In this document: in pieces, positions 1-10,514 of the stretch
Layout of the letters: each line of letters opens with the position of its first letter
How positions within the stretch are numbered: position 1 is the first letter of the stretch
From: Terebella lapidaria
Lineage: Eukaryota > Annelida > Polychaeta > Terebellida > Terebellidae
Assembly (NCBI GenBank): GCA_949152475.1
Contig: OX424564.1
Span: forward strand, 22,628,165 to 22,692,164
Direction: 5' to 3'
DNA length: 64,000 nucleotides
The notes under the pieces: model-generated
Databases searched by the model: none
What the model saw: only the letters and a program-made list of their open reading frames with translations
What the model was told of the DNA's origin: nothing
Program-made: the position numbers and the translations under genes

Positions 1-2139
1 AATATCCGACCTGGTACACGGGGCAAAGGGTCGAGCATATACCGCTATGTTATCATGATAGCTTACTATTACCAGTGTTGCTTCTATCATAACGCAGCAT
101 GTGGCCCAATCACACACTGTCTGATGTCAGTATACTGTCCAAGTAATCACATGGGTCCTTGAAGGCGTCATATTCAAGCACGATGGGGCAATGGGAGTTC
201 TGCTATCTTACGGCAGTATTTCTTCAAACAAATATTTGCCAATCCGCAGAAGAATCGGCACGGCACCGCCATTTACCGCTGTGGAACCGTATATAGGACC
301 GCATTAGCATCTCCATCACCGCCGTGCGTCATCGATTAAACCGCCATGAAATCGCCGGGAAACGTGGACTGTCCACCCTTCCGCGATCTCGTGGTGGTGC
401 TACCAAAATGCTACCACATGAGCATTGCGAGTATGAGGGTGCCATTGCGGAGTCAGAGAGGAATTCTACAACATAGCGATCTTATTACGATGCCACTGTG
501 TTCCCACGGCGGTGGTGGCGATGTTATGCATGTACGGCAATAGGGTGTCCACTGAGGTTGCGCAGAGGTTGCACTGAGTTGCTTGTACAGTGATACTGCG
601 GTCATATAACAGCTTCGGATTGTTAAAATCAATTTAATTGTTATAAAAGTCTTCAAGCAGTTCAGATCGAGTATTGAGAATGACGGATAATTACAGAAAT
701 GTGATCATGCAACAATTGCTGCAGCCTGCATTTGCAGCCACAGTAGCCCCATCATAACGGGAAGACTCCTCTTCCGATGGTGGAGGGGCGTAGGAGGGCG
801 TTTCTTGGTTGCTTTCTCCCTCGTAGCAGGTTTCGGCATAATTAATAAATGATGCAACGTATTCTGCAAAACATTGGTAATGAATTTCCGCAATGCTGCA
901 CCTGGACCACCATCGTAGCACCTTAGTAGCACCGCCACCCCCGCAGTAGCACCTCAATGGCCCCTCAATGCTGCCCCCAACACCACTGTACTGCCACCAG
1001 TTATCGCCGTGAAACCGCCAACAAAACCGTAGTGGTAACTCAATAAGATCGTCATATCGTCAGTGACACTGTCGTGCATCCTCCCTGTTTCCTCAGTAGC
1101 ACCGTGAAGAGAAGCACACGTTTGATGGGTAGGGAAAAATACGGAAACGCTAATGGAGGTGTCACTACGGTGATGGCGGTTTTATCAGAAACCGGTTGTA
1201 GTAGGCGTACCGCAGTTGCACCCCTTATCCTGTGTGACTGGGGTACCAATTAAAGTATTGCTGATCAATACATATGGAGCTCTTAAGGGAACATGATTTT
1301 TGAGATAAGAAAATGTTATTTCAAGGAACAGAAATTTTATTTCGAAGGAACGAAATCTATTTCAATATAATATAATGAAATGTTTTCTTGATGGAACGAA
1401 GTCTACTTCGAGGGAACGAAATGATACCAGTATGTCAGAATCCCGCGCCGTGTCCCCTTTGGGGCTCCGTTCACGACCATTGACGACAAACTTGATTGGG
1501 TAATGTTACATGCCCCAGAGAATAACAGATTGCCTCGTCACTGTGATGTTATGTAATAGTATAGTATCATAACAACAATATATTTTTTGTGGGTGTTATG
1601 GTTATTTGAGGCCCGCCTTGGATGATTTGAAGCCCGACATGGACCATTTGAAGCCCGAGCGCTTATGGTGCTTTTAAATGATTGAGGCTTCGCGGACGAT
1701 GAGCTGACGTCTGACCACGATTTCAGATCCCATAAGCGACCATTATAACGTATTGTCACCTGCAACGAAAACAAAAAGTACGAATTTCCTCACGTTTAAC
1801 ATATATGTACCATATCGCAAGAGACAACAAATATCTGAAATTCGTGCAATTTCGCCGAAGGGAACTTTTCTTTATTTGCACGTGAACATAAGTAACCTCT
1901 GAATGATTCATTTCTAACCGCGAAGTGACACAAAATTATGCAAATTTTCAATCTCACACATACTATCTTAATCCATCAATAATATACCAATAGTTTGTCT
2001 CAGATCAACCTACCTGCATATCAAAACTAGAAATAAAGCAAATCTACTGCATCCATGCATCTACCGGGCCTCAAAACACACCATTTATACACTATCTGGC
2101 ACTTTTTTTACCGGACTATCGACCCGTCACGACCCAGAT
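1..2139. other. No gene recognised; low-information AT/GC mixed DNA
   Basis: No exon chain, conserved protein or paired repeat ends are visible in this stretch. The first 1.2 kb is rich in CACCGCC-like triplets, which open several short meaningless frames on both strands. Around 1,290-1,430 a short motif of the form GGAACGAAAT / ATTTCG recurs several times as a degenerate direct and inverted repeat. I see nothing else to annotate. Confidence 0.5.
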
Positions 2140-2705
2140 CACTGTCCGGAATCCGTTTCGGCAGAGGATATTGGGAAACGATATTTTTCGGTTGGGAAAC
2201 GATATGTTCGATTGGGAAACGTCAAGCTGCAAGGGGGTATGTGTTGTTTTTCTCAATAAAGTATGAAAAATAGATGTAATCGTTAATCTAAAGAAAGACA
2301 AACATGCGCTAATGTTGTATAAATTCTTCAATGTCGACCAAACCTGCTATACTTGATGTAATATCGTTTTTGTGGCGTGAAATGCGATGAAAATCACACC
2401 GTTTAGAACAATTGAACACTGATGATTAAATATGTGTCTGATGCATACAAAAAGTAACACGAGTCAAGAGAAAGGTGTACTACATGATCCCCACCGAAAA
2501 GATACATTTTACATCGTCTCGTTAATAAATATTCGCTGATTTTCTGAACCATTGATGTTTTGGTGGGTAAACGATACTGTTCCGATTGGGCAACGGTTCT
2601 GATATGGGTGTCTCGATTAGTAAACGATATTTTATTGGAAATTTATGGCCTGTTAAGGCTCGTTTTTGGCTATTATTCATTCATACTTATTATTTTTTCC
2701 AACAG

Positions 2706-2846
2706 ATGGCGTCTCGCGGCTTCAACGCCAGGTATTATCACTCTCATTCCAAGTTTGAAGACTCTAACCACATAGTGAAGCACTTATTTGACAAACACGA
2801 AGAAAAAGCCTTTTCAACACTGAGACCCGTTGTGGATCTAAAAAAG
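2706..2846 (+). pseudogene. Exon-like fragment inside the CACTG element
   Basis: A 141-bp open stretch starts at an ATG directly after a pyrimidine-rich run ending in CAG, so it looks like a 3' splice site followed by coding sequence. It reads as a charged, histidine-rich peptide beginning MASRGFNARYYHSHSKF and ends at AAAAAG followed by GTTACC, a possible donor that coincides with the start of the inserted AGGTTACCGG repeat. I do not recognise the protein. It may be the remains of a transposase exon or a captured host exon. The acceptor-like site, the coding-like composition and the absence of stops over 47 codons are visible; everything else is inference. Confidence 0.3.
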
Positions 2847-3690
2847 GTTACCGGAGAAATGTACAGTGTTAAGCTCTCAAAATCTGCAATAGTAATTTTT
2901 CAACAATGTCTACCCAAGGGGAACATTGTTTTCTATATATTTACAATTGAATCCTAAGTTGGAAAGTCGAAAATGAGCGAGATATTAGCCATTTCGTGCT
3001 CTGACCTTGAAATAAGGTCAAATGTCAATTTCGAGCTTATGAGAATATTCGGCATATATTATTATGTCCACAATTGATTCCTCAGCTGTAGAGTCGATGA
3101 TATGCGAGATATTGGTCATTCCGTGCTCTAACCTTGAAAATGAGATCAAGGTCAAATTCAAGGTCATCAGAAAGTTCGACGTATATCATTTCCTATATGT
3201 CCTGATGCCTATGATTCCCAAGCTATGAAGTCGATAAGAAGCGAGATATTAGCCATTTTGTCCTGTGACCTTGAAAATTAGGTCGAATGTGCAATTCAAG
3301 GTCATGAGAATAGGCAGCATATATATTCCTTCATGTCCACAATTGATTCCTAATCTCTAATCTCAACATTAGGTGAGATATTAGCAGTAATGTGTCCCAT
3401 TATATAGCATAAGAGAATTTAACATGGGAAAGTCCCATTTGGGCCAAGTTTGGCCCAAAATGGCCCATTTTGAGCGATTCAAGGGCGAAGATACTTATAC
3501 ATGTCGTAAAGGTACATAAGGGGGAACCTTTCAAACGATAATCTGAAAACCGTATGAACAGTTTTGAGAAAATGGCCGCCATAGTCCAAAATTGACCGTT
3601 TTGCTGACAAAAAAAGGCGTTTTGACCTTTCAAGGTCATTGAAGGTCAAATTTAAGGTCACAACCGAGACCACAATATATGAATTCCTAT
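2845..3690 (-). repeat. Truncated copy 1 of the AGGTTACCGG satellite-bearing repeat
   Basis: It starts with AGGTTACCGG followed by about 25 bp matching, in inverse orientation, the right end of the complete copy at 5,556-7,927. It contains degenerate units with the words TCAAGGTCA, GATATTAGCC and GAGATATTAG, and then a block (3,400-3,600) that is the reverse complement of 5,810-6,010, including GGGAAAGTCCC at 3,426. The right boundary near 3,690 is approximate, since the sequence runs straight into a retroelement fragment. Much shorter than the complete copy, so truncated or internally deleted. Confidence 0.65.
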
Positions 3691-3962
3691 TTGAATCGAT
3701 TCAAGGCATTTCATCTCCCATTATCAACTTTCCTGTCTTGAGCAGTATTATCCCAGCATCACCAGCTTATGGCGTCTACGTGTCCCAGTTAATTCATTAT
3801 GCTAGAGCATGTTCATCATACCAGAAATTCATAGTTAGAGCACAGGTTCTGACTGCCAAATTGCTCAAACAAGGATACCAAATGCCTAGGCTGAGGTCGA
3901 CATTCAAGAAGTTTTATGGTCGTCACTATGATCTGGCTGAAGGCCTGTCACACACATGATGG
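3690..3962 (+). pseudogene. Retroelement protein tail fragment (fossil)
   Basis: The plus strand reads as a peptide containing PASPAYGVYVSQLIHYARAC and, further on, a KLLKQGYQMPRL segment and FKKFYGRHYDL. From memory this combination is a conserved C-terminal block of a reverse-transcriptase-bearing repeat protein common in cnidarian and mollusc genomes, whose class I cannot name. The related 3' sequence probably runs on to about 4,200. It is a short broken remnant embedded in the CACTG element. Confidence 0.5.
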
Positions 3963-4923
3963 AAGATATCATCCCATCCTTATAGTTTTGTGCATATATT
4001 TCCGTCTCGATATGCCAGTGTGGATATCACAGCGGGTGTCGCACGCGGGGCAGGAGATGCTCACTCTTCCGGAGCACCTGATCTCACACTCAGCTGGCTG
4101 GGTGTCTGTGATTTTTACATGGCTTTGACTTTGATACTTTAGTATCTCTCGGATTTGACTACTCACACTGATTTTGTAAAATTCGTCCATGGATTCGGTC
4201 TTGGAATATGAATTCGTTTGTTTGTCGGTATCCATTTCTACTTTTTTATACACAATCTCAAGGACCCAAATTAGCATGTTTTGAAACAAAAATCTCAAAA
4301 CTTTTTCTATTATGTCGAGCCCGGGCACATGATTCACCTCATTTCACACCCAAAATGTTGTGCATACAGTCATATAATTAATAATTCACTCGAGGTAACC
4401 TTTCACTAAAAACCACACAGTTTTGCTCGTGTATAACAGTTGATCTCGTATTTCATATGTACAAAATTTTCCGTTTCCCAATCGAAACAGCATGGATTAC
4501 CAACCGGCGCCTTCTCTATACGTATCGTTTACCCATCGAAACATCAATGGTTCAGAAAATCAGCAAATATTTATTAATGAGACGATGTAAAATGTTTCTT
4601 TTCAGTGGGGATCATGTAATACACCTTCCTCTTGACTTGTGTTACTTTTTGTGTGCATCAGACACATATTTAATCATCAGTGTTCATTTGTTCAAAACGG
4701 TGTTATTCTCATCGCATTTCACATCACAGAAACGATATTACATCAAGTATAGCATGTTTGGTCGATACTGAAGACTTTATACAACATTAGCGCATGTTTG
4801 TCTTTCTTTAGATTAACGATTACACCTATTTTTTCATACTTTATTGAGGAAAACAACACATACCCCTTGTAGCTTGACGTTTCCCAATATCCTCTGCCGA
4901 AACGGATTCCGGACAGTGCAGAT

Positions 4924-5329
4924 GCATGTGATTACTGGCCTGACATCAGCTGGTGACCCCACTGTAAGCGAAACTGATGACCTGGTTTGTAACAAGCGCG
5001 CTGATTGGCCGCTATCGCAGCACCGTCCAATATACGGAATACCATATACATGGCACGGATTCAATATACTTTTTTCCAAGGAACAGACACGCTGATTGAC
5101 TGAGGCTGTTACGCTGACCGATACATGAATGCAATATTCCATTACGGGATCTAGCATACAGTATTAGGGAGTGGCACGTGGTACAAATAGACCAACCAGG
5201 GAGAAGGATTTGCCATTTAATAATATCGGCTCATATCTTTACGTTTGAAATTGGGGCAGCACTCATTCACACAGTTATGAACAGATATGATTGCCTCCTT
5301 GTGATCGGTAATAAATATTGATTATGAGA
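4924..5329. other. Intergenic, nothing recognised
   Basis: Single-copy-looking DNA between the CACTG element and the region that matches the upstream flank of the GST omega gene. No coding sequence or repeat was recognised. Confidence 0.4.
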
Positions 5330-5555
5330 CGTGACGGTGCAATTTTAACAAATGGACAGAACAATAGCATCATGATTACGATATGGAATCTTTTCTTGCG
5401 GCGTCGTACGTTGACTTGATATATATATCACCACGGCGAACACGTCGACGTCAATTCAATTGGTAGACTATGTTCATTATACCAGAAACCCATACCAGAA
5501 ACCCATAAGTGTCTTTTATGGGTTTCTGATTATACACATACATACATCGTATTTT
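5330..5555 (+). promoter_or_regulatory. Upstream region of GST omega pseudogene, duplicate of the 10.2-10.4 kb flank
   Basis: This block matches the flank of the intact gene at about 10,226-10,400 word for word in long patches: GACGGTGCAATTTTA, GGACAGAA, ATATATATCACCACGGCGAA and CGTCGACGTCAATT. It opens with GTGACGGTGC (5,331-5,340), which fits the antioxidant/electrophile response core RTGACnnnGC, and has ACGTCA and CGTCGACG words downstream. The match stops at TTTTAG just before the transposon at 5,556 and resumes after it near 7,950, so this was one continuous promoter-proximal region before the insertion. Promoter role is inferred from position and conservation. Confidence 0.55.
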
Positions 5556-7927
5556 AGGTTACCGGACCTATGGTCCGTAACCTATTGGCATGGCGATGCG
5601 TCCGGCGTCGTCGTCGTCCGTCGTCGTCCGTCGTCGTCGTCGTCGTCGTCCGTCAACAATTTTATCTTTAAAGTTTACGATCGAATTTTTCTGAAATTTT
5701 GCACAAAAATGCCTAAAAATATTTCGAGAGGGAGGTATTTTTTAGTTTTTTTATTTTCGCATTTTTTTCAAAATGGCGGCCGTTTTCGACGAAAAATGCC
5801 TGATTTTGGACTTTGGCGGCCATTTTCTCAAAATCTGTTCAGTAACTTTTTTTTTATTGATGCATAACACTCCTCATATGTACCCCTGTGACATGTATAA
5901 ATTTCGTTGCGCTTCAATCGCTCGAAGTGGACCATTTTGGGCCCAAACTCGGCCCAAATGGGACTTTCCCATGTTAAATTCTCGTATGCTTTATAATGGG
6001 ACACATTAAAGCCTAATATCTCACTTAATATTAAGCTTAGAGACTAGGAATCAATTGTGGACATATAGGAAATGATATATGCTGAATATTGTCGTGACCT
6101 TGTACTTGACCTCTGACCTTGGTTTTCGTCGAAAAATGGCCAATTTTGGACTTCGACGGTCGTTTTCTCAAAATCTGTTCAGTAACTTTTTTTTCTTATT
6201 GATGAAAAACACTCCTCATATGTACCCCTGTGACATGTATAAATTTCGTTGCGCTTGAATCGCTTGAAGTGGGCCATTTTGGGCCCAAACTCGGCCCAAA
6301 TGTGACTTTCCCATGTTAAATTTTCCTATGCTTTATAATGGCACACATTAAGCCTAATATCTCACTTAATATTGAAATTAGAGACTAGGAATGAATTGTG
6401 GACATATAGGAAATGATATATGCTGAATATTCTCGTGACCTTGAATTTGACCTTTGACCTCATTTTCAAGGTCACAGGACAAAATGGCTAATATCTCGCT
6501 TATTATCGACTTTACAGCTTAGGAATCAGTTGTGAACATATAGGAAATGATATATGCTGAATATTCTTGTGACCTTGAATTTGACCTTTGACCTCATTTT
6601 CAAGGTCACATGACAAAATGGCTAATATCTCGCTTATTATCGACTTTACAGTTTAGGAATCAATTGTGAACATATAGGAAATGATATGTGCTGAATATTT
6701 TCGTGACCTTGAATTTGACCTTTGACCTCATTTCCAAGGTCGCAGGAAAAAATTGCTAATATCTCGCTTATTATCGACTTTACAGCTTAGGAATCAATTG
6801 TGAACATATAGGAAATGATATATGCTGAATATTCTCGTGGCCTTGAATTTGAGCTTTGACCTTATTTTCAAGGTCACAGGACAAAATGGCCAATATCTTG
6901 CTTATTAGCGACTTTACAGCTTAGGAATCGATTGTGAACATATAGGAAATGATATATGCTGAAAATTCTTGTGACCTTGAATTTGACCTTTGACCTCATT
7001 TTCAAGGTCACAGGACAAAACGGCCAATATCTTGCTTATTAGCGACTTTACAGCTTAGGAATCAATTGTGAACATATAGGAAATGATATATGCTGAAAAT
7101 TCTCATGACCTTGAATTTGACCTTTGACCTCATTTTCAAGGTCACATGACAAAATGGCTAATATCTCGCTTATTATCGACTTTACAGCTTAGGAATCAAT
7201 TGTGAACATTTAGGAAATGTTATATGCTGAATATTCTCATGACCTTGAATTTGACCTTTGACCTCATTTCCAAGGTCACAGGACAAAATTGCTAATATCT
7301 CGCTTATTATCGACTTTACAGCTTAGGAATCAATTGTGAACATATAGGAAATGATATATGCTGAATATTCTCATGACCTTGAATTTGACCTTTGACCTCA
7401 TTTTCAAGGTCACAGGACAAAATGGCCAATATCTTGCTTATTAGCGCCTTTACAGTTTAGAAATCAATTGTGAACATATAGGAAATGATATATGCTGAAT
7501 ATTCTAGTGACCTTGAATTTGACTTTTGACCTCATTTTCAAGGTCAACAGGACAAAATGGCTAATATCTCGCTTATTATCGACTTTACAGCTTAGGAATC
7601 AATTGTGAACATATAGGAAATGATATATTCTGAATATTTTAATGATATTGAATTTGACCTTTGACCTAAATTTCAAGGTCAGTCATTTTATTTTCAAAGT
7701 CAGATTACAAAATGGGTTATATCTCGCTTATTATCAAATTTACAGCTTAGGGGTCCATAGTGAACATATAGGAAATGATGTATGCTGAATAGTTTGGTGA
7801 TCTAGAATTTAACCTTTGATCCCATTTTCAAGGTTAGAGATATGGCGATTTCAGTGGTCACCTTGAATTTGACCTTCAACTTTCTCGGCTTAACTCTGTA
7901 TATTTCTCCGGTAACCTTTCTAGACCA
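5556..7927. mobile_element. Non-autonomous DNA transposon-like repeat, perfect 10-bp inverted ends, carrying a 134-bp tandem array
   Basis: The unit is bounded by AGGTTACCGG (5,556-5,565) and its exact reverse complement CCGGTAACCT (7,918-7,927). The left end folds on itself (GGTTACCGGACC next to GGTCCGTAACC). Next come a CGTCGT microsatellite (about 5,600-5,655), a low-complexity block, two partial direct repeats with GCCCAAACTCGGCCCAAATG words (5,930 and 6,285), and then the tandem array. There is no coding sequence. Related copies lie at 2,845-3,690 and 58,098-58,610. Comparison with the paralogous flank at 10.3-10.5 kb shows that it entered the upstream region of the dead GST omega copy. 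A clear target duplication was not found. Confidence 0.7.
6030..7790. repeat. Tandem array, about 134-bp unit, roughly 13 units
   Basis: Each unit runs AATCAATTGTGAACATATAGG, a GAAATGATATATGCTGAATATT block, then GACCTTGAATTTGACCTTTG and a TCAAGGTCACAGGACAAAAT block, ending in ATATCTCGCTTATTATCGAC. At least eight units contain the exact 13-mer TGACCTTTGACCT (for example near 6,448, 6,582, 6,715, 6,985, 7,120, 7,250, 7,390 and 7,655), and most also contain TCAAGGTCA or a one-base variant. First and last units are the most diverged, as usual for the edges of a homogenised array. Confidence 0.85.
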
Positions 7928-8042
7928 TTGGGCTAATTTTATTGTATAAAGCCATACAATTCCAGATATCTTTATAGGCATTGCCATTGACTATTGACTG
8001 AGGACATAGAGATTCTTATTGATGGTTGATTGTAGTCTCAAA

Positions 8043-8805
8043 ATGAACTCGAAACACCAGAATAAAGGTAATGCACATGTACTTCTTCGCATACGAGCAA
8101 ATATTTTATGTCAATAGACATGTATATATTCCATAATATTTGACAATGGAACTTATCGTCAGAGTAGGCCTACCAGTGTGGCATATCGTTGATATGTGTA
8201 GCAATGTTGATAAAAAAAATGTTCATGGACAAGATTAGAATTAACGTTCACTTGTTTAAAACATTCGTGGGACGCAATTTTGCGCTCGTTTACGTGAACA
8301 CAAAAGATAAACACGGGTGGTTTTCGGATCGTACACCGTATGGCCCGCGTACCGGTGCTGGAACAAAACGACAAGATTCTGTACGAATCGTTCGTATGCA
8401 ATAACTGATATTGATCCCGCGTCATTACTTACATGTCAATCATTCAAGTACAATGAATCGATGAATATATATACATGTATATATATGTATATGCCTAGAA
8501 AACTCGCATTCAAATGGTTCTATTTCAGCAAACAATCAGTAGTTTCTTCGGAGTCTTTTTGGCGAGGAACAACAGAGAACTGCTGTCAGAGAAAATGTCA
8601 AAATTTCTCGATAATATCAAGTTCTTTGAGAAAGAACTACCGACTTCGTATTCTGGAGGTGTGGCCGCGGTTCTTGTTTACCAAGCTATTGCTAATGCTT
8701 TGGCTGCTCATATATTTTGTGGTTGATGTTCTACAGCATGTTCCTTTCGTTGCAGGCCTACTCCACTACTTCTCCTGTCTTCGATTTCTGATGATCTGGA
8801 TGTTG
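8043..8805 (+). pseudogene. GSTO: Glutathione S-transferase omega pseudogene
   Basis: Aligning with the two intact paralogues shows the remains of four of the five exons. Exon 1 is intact (8,043-8,067, ATG through a phase-1 GTAATG donor). Exon 2, which encodes the catalytic CPFG motif, is absent. Exon 3 starts without its acceptor because a deletion joins intron to exon near 8,288, and it ends prematurely after about 40 codons (near 8,405). Exon 4 is present at about 8,530-8,670. Exon 5 is reduced to its last approximately 40 bp (8,757-8,798), ending in the conserved Pro-Val-Phe-Asp-Phe stop. An AATAAA follows at 8,965-8,970. Loss of the active-site exon and of the C-terminal helical domain makes function as an enzyme impossible. 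Its upstream flank is also split by the 5,556-7,927 transposon. This is a tandem, not a processed, copy because introns remain. Confidence 0.85.
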
Positions 8806-8970
8806 TCTCACTATTTTCTGCTCCCAACGCAGCTTTTTAAGCGATTATCTGTATGAGAAGTGAATTGGATTGAAACGAAATAATGTACGTTTTAAACTTC
8901 ACATATAGGTAGTATACAATGTTTGAAACGACCAACTTTTGTATCATCGTATCAATATTTTATCAATAAA

Positions 8971-10221
8971 AGTATAGTAACAAAATGCAGTCCTAGTTTA
9001 TTTTTTCACGAGAATTTGTGCATGATATTGACATGTCACAGATACACTCTAACTTGCAGTAGAGGGAACTGCATGTCGGAAGAATGAGTCACCATAAGAC
9101 GGGTCCTAGGTCTAGTATGGCGACTACACTCACTCTCCTCATTGTCAAACTTAGCACATTGTATATTGCCGCACAACTATCCATGCTTGACGACTGTTCA
9201 ATGAATTGAAATGACATCGATCAATAAGAATTGAGTTTCTCAAATAGCAGCGATATGGTTTGTTAATTTCCCCCACAAAATTTGTCTGTTGGAAACATGG
9301 TAACTCCGATATAGATGAAATGATATCACGCCACAGTCACGTCCTACATGAAAACAAAAAAAAACTTTTTTAAAAAATGAATTTTTTTTTTTGAAAAGTC
9401 AGAATACTACCGCCGTATAACATGAATAGCAACATCATTACATTGGAACAAAGTATCAAAAATGAAATTCGTGATGCTGCAAATATGCCAATGCGAAACT
9501 TTTCAAATGTCCCTCAACTGACCTCACAGTACTCACTTGGAGAGGTCATACCATTCAAATCACATCTTTTCTGGTGCGCAATAATACAAGACACTTGTTT
9601 ACGAAATTTAAATTTTTTTGGCTAAACATATGCCTAGATAATACAAAACTGTCAAAGCAGCCAGCTCCCTGCATAGAGATGGTGGGCAATTTTTAGTCCA
9701 GAAGGGGAAGCAGACAATAACAACGCCCACCAACCAATACTGGAACCAGTTTACCCTTCTAACGAAGAAGAATTGATTGAAAATTTATGACAATATATCC
9801 TTTTTTTCTCAAGTTTCACACAGAATTCACGGAATGACGTCATGGCGTTAGTTCAGCGTGATATCAATGTGAGGTTACAAAATGGATTCACTGTGAAATT
9901 ACCAGATATTTCATCCAATGACATTTGAACTCACAGGTGACTTCACGGTGAATTCACACTCTTGACTGGGATTTATGCCTAGCCAAGTATTGATAACATT
10001 TTCAAGTGTACCTCACTTCAGTCAATCTACGCACTGTATATATAAGAGGCATTACGGATTTTTGCCATATCATATAATTGACAAGAAATGATATCAGCTA
10101 CGGATATACCACTCTGCGATGTAATTCGGCTGTCAGACTGGTGGTATTGACGATAGTCTTGCTTGAGTACGTGCACAATATAAAGAGATTGCTTCGTCAC
10201 TGTGATGTGATGTGAAGTACT
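8971..10221. other. Intergenic spacer between GST omega copies
   Basis: No gene seen. It contains A/T runs (9,355-9,395) and, at 9,815-9,960, a block with repeated TTCACNGTGAA palindromic words resembling a short inverted-repeat element. A perfect TGACGTCA lies at 9,835-9,842, about 680 bp upstream of the next gene start. Whether that site matters cannot be judged from one sequence. Confidence 0.4.
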
Positions 10222-10400
10222 GAGTCCTGACGGTGCAATTTTACCAATTGGACAGAATACTAACGTCATGATGACGATATGATATCTTTGCATGCCACGT
10301 CGCACGTGGAGTTGGTATATACATATATATATATCACCACGGCGAAGACGTCGACGTCAATTGGTTGGATATGTTCAGTATTTAAACATACCTGCATCGT
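10222..10400 (+). promoter_or_regulatory. Putative promoter-proximal region of GST omega gene 1
   Basis: The block is conserved with 5,330-5,555 upstream of the pseudogene. It contains TGAGTCCTGACGGTGCA (10,221-10,237), combining an AP-1-like half with a TGACnnnGC antioxidant-response core. It also contains a CACGTG E-box inside GTCGCACGTGG (about 10,300), a TA-rich run and CGACGTCAATTGG. GST genes of other animals are induced through such antioxidant elements by Nrf2-type factors; that this happens here is inference. Confidence 0.45.
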
Positions 10401-10514
10401 GTTTTAGCATACTCTGAATACTATACAATTTCGGAAATATCGTTATATGCATTGTTATTGGCTAGTGAATGAGGACATGAGATATTCTTATTGGCGGTTG
10501 ACTGTAGCCTCAAA

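Larger units (their letters stand above)
2140..4918. mobile_element. DNA transposon-like unit, ends CACTG...CAGTG, long inverted arms
   Basis: The two ends are inverted copies of each other for roughly 480 bp (about 2,140-2,640 against 4,440-4,918), with the same order of words such as TTCGGCAGAGGATATTGGG in inverse orientation. The outermost bases are CACTG and CAGTG, and the unit is flanked by a perfect 5-bp direct repeat CAGAT (2,135-2,139 and 4,919-4,923), as expected of a target-site duplication. The middle holds an exon-like fragment (2,706-2,846), a truncated copy of the AGGTTACCGG repeat (from 2,845) and a retroelement tail fragment (to about 3,960). No transposase was recognised, so it is probably non-autonomous. 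CACTG ends recall CACTA/Chapaev-type elements, but the 5-bp duplication is also seen in Transib, so the superfamily stays open. Confidence 0.7.

Noticed and set aside
346-1249. Several 60-90-codon frames in the first 1.3 kb
   Set aside because: Overlapping on both strands, compositionally driven by CACCGCC triplets, no recognisable protein.
5586-5655. CGTCGT run as a coding or regulatory feature
   Set aside because: A plain microsatellite inside the transposon.
6030-7790. Array as a centromeric satellite
   Set aside because: Only about 13 units, and bounded by transposon ends; copies elsewhere in the window carry just a few units.
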